The notes under the pieces were generated by a model. That model had not been told where the DNA came from. It searched no databases and was given only the letters and a program-made list of their open reading frames with translations. Below are positions 60,801-64,000 of a DNA stretch of 64,000 nt, piece by piece; the first letter of the stretch is position 1, and every line of letters begins with the position of its first letter. A program made the translations under genes and the position numbers. The DNA lies in the NCBI GenBank assembly GCA_946902875.1, contig OX336355.1, forward strand, positions 9,631,347 through 9,695,346, in the 5' to 3' direction. The stretch is from Nematopogon swammerdamellus (taxonomy: Eukaryota; Arthropoda; Insecta; Lepidoptera; Adelidae).

Positions 60801-61181
60801 AACCATAAAAAGCGTTGACAATGTACGTACTGGTTTGATGTCGATAGAATACGCGTGGACAACACAAAAATGTTGCTAGATGAAGTTAGCAACATCAAGA
60901 AATGATTGGACAAATTGTATTAGTGTTTTTTCGTCTATTTGCCTTGTATCATTAGTACATAATGTTTATATGTATTTTTTACACGTTTATATTATGCATA
61001 TTATTGAAAACTATAATAGATTTCTGCCAACTTTCGTATTTTCAGTGTATTAACATTTTCCAAACGGTGTTTTCCTTCATCGAAATTTTCTCTTTACAAT
61101 GTGCTATAGGTACTAACTGAGAAAGTTTAAAAAACATTTTCACTATCTAAGAATTTAATTTTTCACCAATTTTCGTCTATT
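57863..61181. other. Intergenic region between Cdc37 and the gustatory receptor
   Basis: No recognised gene. 57863-58060 should hold the Cdc37 promoter. 58695-58825 holds three copies of an 'agtagtgct-acggt' motif in both orientations. Open frames at 58828-59154 and 59457-59696 have natural-looking composition (for example KNLGDSKTYSNLKNKIIW), but I recognise no family. A C-rich tract lies near 60515-60550. Confidence 0.45.
58695..58825. repeat. Cluster of inverted 'agtagtgct...acggt' units
   Basis: 'cagtagtgctacggtaaatt', 'cagtagtgctaacggtaaat' and 'tagtagtgctaccggtagtg' alternate with inverse pieces (aaccgtggcactac). It forms two or three nested hairpins of about 45 bp, like a tandem of a small foldback repeat. 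Confidence 0.75.
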
Positions 61182-63806
61182 CTACGCTTTAGCCGCGACC
61201 GTGGTGGCCGTGGCGCGTGTTGTCAGGGGTGCTGTCGTGTTGTCCGAGGCCATCGGCTCCGATTCTTCGGGGATACTGATCTGGAACTGCAGCAGAACCA
61301 CCAGGTATGTCACCATTGTCGCCAAAAGCTGTAACAAAACACACATTTCCTGTGACTTGAGGGTTTCTTTGCCGCTGTCGAGTCGCTTTGCCGCTGTCGA
61401 GTCGCTTTGCCGCTGTCGAGTCGCTTTGCCGCTGTCGAGTCGCTTTGCCCCCGTCAAGTTGCTATGTCGCTGTCAAGTCGCTTAGCCCCCGTCAAGTCGC
61501 TATGCCGTCTCAAGTTGCTTTGCATCCGTCAAGTCGCGTTGCCCCCGTCAAGTCGCTTTGCCGCTGGCTAGTCGATTTACCGCTGTCAAGTCCCTTTGCC
61601 CCCGTCAAGTCGCTTTGCCGCTGCCTAGTCGATTTGCCGCTGTCAAGTTGCTTTGTTGCCGTTCAGTCTCTTAGCCGCTGCCAATCGGTTTACTGCTGTC
61701 AAGTCGCTTTGCTGCTGTCAAGTGGCTTTGCCTACATTTACGCTTAAATACTTTAACTGATAGGACAAAGAACCGCACCGACTTGAAGAGGTTCCTATTG
61801 ATATCGAAGAAGCCCCCGAGGCTGATCTGCGAAGGGTTCATCTCTGTTGCCCGCAGGAACATGTTCACCTCGGTCTGTGCGTCTGTGTTCATCCAGGACA
61901 ACTCTACCATCAGCAGTTTTTTCTGGAACATCGTTCGTACCTAGAACATAGATAAAGGAAAAGTTTGTAATTATTATTGTCAACGCAATGTTTTGGCAGT
62001 ATGTTCTAAAATATTGTTAAAAATTTCCTGTTCTATGAGTACTGCAAGGCAAGAATTAATTAGGTAATCGACTTTATTCACGGTTGTGTTTAGCCGTTAG
62101 TGCATTATTTTACGTTTTATTTGGCTGAGTCAGTGAGGCCAAAGCACATGATCCCACCAGCCAATATCACTCCCGAGAAGGTAGCTGTGGTAGGTACCAT
62201 ACCGGCGACTTCTCAACATAAATTATGTTTGCAAGTTTCGTGAAGCACTCTGACCAGTAATTCTTCAGTAAAATTATGTGGTCTAATAGGTACTAGGTGA
62301 ATACGAGTAAGGGTGCGCAGACTATAGGCTGTTACACTGAATTACGAACGAATAAGCGCAAATATGTTATTCAGCTAGGATTAAGGGTGAGCCCATTTCT
62401 GCATAGGTACCACGTGATCCCTGTCCGTTCAGGATTCAGCCTACAACCTCGTTGCGTATGTCATTTTTGTTTATTTACCGCTTCGCTAATCAGATCTTGA
62501 CGCATGAAGAGGGTCGAGTTGACCTCTTTCGGAATATATGTATATTAAGTCATATGACTTTAGGAGTTTTCATTAGTTTCATAACGGATATACATTATGT
62601 AAAATTTATACCACCGTTTTCTTTCTATTTCCAATTAAGTCAAGTCCAACAGTTTTTTTTATGGGTTATTTCTCACACATTCAACAGAAGATAACTGACA
62701 GGAATTGACCGCACCTGACGATGAATACTCATTATACATGACTCTGGCTAAATTGTCTCAAAAAGCCATGCCAAATAAGCGCAGTGGTATTATATTTGGG
62801 CGAAATCAAATTAAAAAAAAAACAGGCATGGGCGGTCTAAAGTTGTCATTTCATTTCATTTATTGTCGATAAGTATATGGGGAAAGGTAATTTTGCCGCG
62901 ATTTTAAGATGATTGAATTGTATAAGCAGGGAAATATGTCCTTCTGTATATTCAAACCCTTTACAGCACACTTTGGCAGCACATAGTACACGAATGATTT
63001 AGAAAACCATTGAATGGCAGAAGTGGGTCAAATAAAATAGCTGTGTGTGTGTACTCGAGAAGAAGTAGAAGAGAAATAATCTACTCACGTTATGAGAAGC
63101 GTAGTGCGCCTCGTCGCATATAAAGAAGAGCAGACATACGCTGCAGCAGACAGTGACGGCGAGGCCTATGTCCTTGACTCCGAAACCGTCGGAGATCTGG
63201 CTGAGCAGGCCATAGATGGATAGTGTGATGATAAGGAAGAGGTATAGGCTGACGAAGGTGAAGGTGTAGCAGTTGGCGATGCCCGTGTTGCGGGCCAGCT
63301 TACTCAGGCGCAGCCACAGTGCGCGGTACTCGGCCACCTTTCCGGCAGGTCCAATGTGGCGAAGGGCCTGAAAAAAGAATGTCACATAATGCTCGATCGT
63401 GTACCTAGTGCAACCTTTGTGTTAAACATTAAGCGCGTTTATGTAAAAGAAAATAATTACCAGACCAGTACCAGAGGGCAGACTTTTTGATAAAATTGTG
63501 TCTTGAAAATGAAATTCACATCTTTATTCACATTGTTTTATAACTCACCTGCTGAAAGTCCTCAGCCAGTACACTAGCGCACTCGCTCAATGTCTCACAT
63601 AGTAAGAACCAGTAACCTCCAAGCAGGTAAGTCAGGATCTCGAGGAATACGTAGGGCAGAATCTGCATCAGCCGGAAGTGGAGCATTGTGACGTGTGTGA
63701 TGACAACGGAGGCGGTGGATAGCGCCGGGATTACCATCGATAAAATGAGGGCTTTGCGGCGCAGGTTGAGCGGTAGAGGACGGCCGGACACCTTCAGGTA
63801 AGTTAA
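61182..63806 (-). CDS. Gustatory receptor, CO2-receptor clade (3' part, four exons)
   Basis: Exons on the - strand: 63806-63549, 63367-63089, 61940-61779 and 61328-61182 (TAG), all joined in phase 0, giving the last 281 residues of an expected 450-480. The 5' exons lie beyond the window. Several hydrophobic helices are seen (VVITHVTMLHF, VFLEILTYLLGGYWFLL, FVSLYLFLIITLSIYGLL, LAVTVCCSVCLLFFI). The last carries TYLVVLLQFQ, the form of the TYhhhhhQF signature of insect gustatory receptors. CDEAHYASHNV, WMNTDAQTEVNMFL and GGFFDINRNLF are very like the CO2 receptors (Gr21a/Gr63a in flies, Gr1-Gr3 in moths), seven-helix channels of palp or antennal neurons. I cannot say which of the three paralogues it is. 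The C-terminal tail is Thr/Ala-rich. Confidence 0.85.
61370..61735 (+). repeat. 19-bp minisatellite in the last intron of the gustatory receptor
   Basis: About 19 units of 'cgctttgccgctgtcaagt' with variants (gtcgagt, cccccgtcaagt, ctagtcgattt). It starts 42 bases from the last exon on its acceptor side. On the - strand it reads as repeated gcaaagcgactcgacagcgg. Confidence 0.9.
62140..62215 (-). repeat. SINE family B fragment, inverted
   Basis: 'tcccaccagccaatatcact', 'cccgagaaggtag' and 'taccataccggcgacttctc' match the inverted 3' half of the family. Confidence 0.65.
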
Positions 63807-64000
63807 CTGTAAGGAATCATTTCCATAATACCTACAATAGAACATGTCTTCTAAGAGTGTGAGTAAGTGTGAGTAATTAAAGCACTAGAAGACTATGGGT
63901 GAAGCTTATAATGAATACAAATGCGATGACGTATAGAAGATTAATGTAAAATGCAAATGTGTCGGAATGGGATATCTTATCTCCTTGCCTTTATGCATAC

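Noticed and set aside
61388..61747. A 119-codon + strand gene with repeats
   Set aside because: The frame is the translation of the 19-bp minisatellite in an intron; 19 is not a multiple of three and the 'protein' has no other content.

Overview
The window is animal nuclear DNA, almost certainly from a moth or butterfly. Its genes are split into short exons with GT/AG introns. The introns are packed with SINEs whose body (a 'taggtggtagggttt' start and an 'agtttccataaaa' tail) resembles, from memory, the lepidopteran HaSE families. Other typical insect repeats are RTE and RLE-type LINE relics, Helitrons ending in CTAG, and many small inverted-repeat elements. The protein sequences also fit insects.

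Layout. (1) 1-7.6 kb: repeats, then a five-exon + strand gene for a 253-residue secreted, alanine-rich protein with PWAPAPA-type repeats, probably a cuticular structural protein (2978-7557). (2) 9.5-28.7 kb: a complete 16-exon + strand NMDA-receptor subunit 1 gene (Nmdar1, 942 residues), with introns loaded with repeats. (3) 31.4-40.6 kb: CCR4-NOT subunit CNOT2 (Regena/Not2) on the - strand, five coding exons, 440 residues. (4) 43.2-47.9 kb: V-ATPase subunit E (Vha26) on the + strand, five exons, 226 residues. (5) 49.3-57.9 kb: Hsp90 co-chaperone Cdc37 on the - strand, seven exons, 372 residues, tail to tail with Vha26. (6) 61.2-63.8 kb: the last four exons of a gustatory receptor of the CO2-receptor clade on the - strand; its 5' part lies beyond the window. 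All exon chains except the gustatory receptor close in frame from start to stop; I joined them by splice phase and by remembered family sequence.

The genes are not an operon-like set. They are independent genes for neural signalling, mRNA turnover, proton pumping, protein folding and smell/taste. CNOT2 and Vha26 are divergent, with about 2.6 kb between their coding starts. Vha26 and Cdc37 converge.

The most unusual items are these. A 638-codon intact ORF of an RLE-type LINE has kept its Myb-like N-terminus, zinc knuckle and nuclease but has no reverse transcriptase (54.7-56.7 kb); a much shorter deletion derivative of the same family lies at 19.4-20.3 kb. A threefold 122-bp tandem duplication covers one Cdc37 exon with its splice acceptor. 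A 420-bp palindrome and a second inverted-repeat element end 38 and 30 bases upstream of two successive acceptors of Nmdar1. A P-element-like MITE still carries the first exon of a THAP domain with its splice donor. SINEs have heads combining 5S rRNA-like and tRNA-like promoter parts, two of them head to head.
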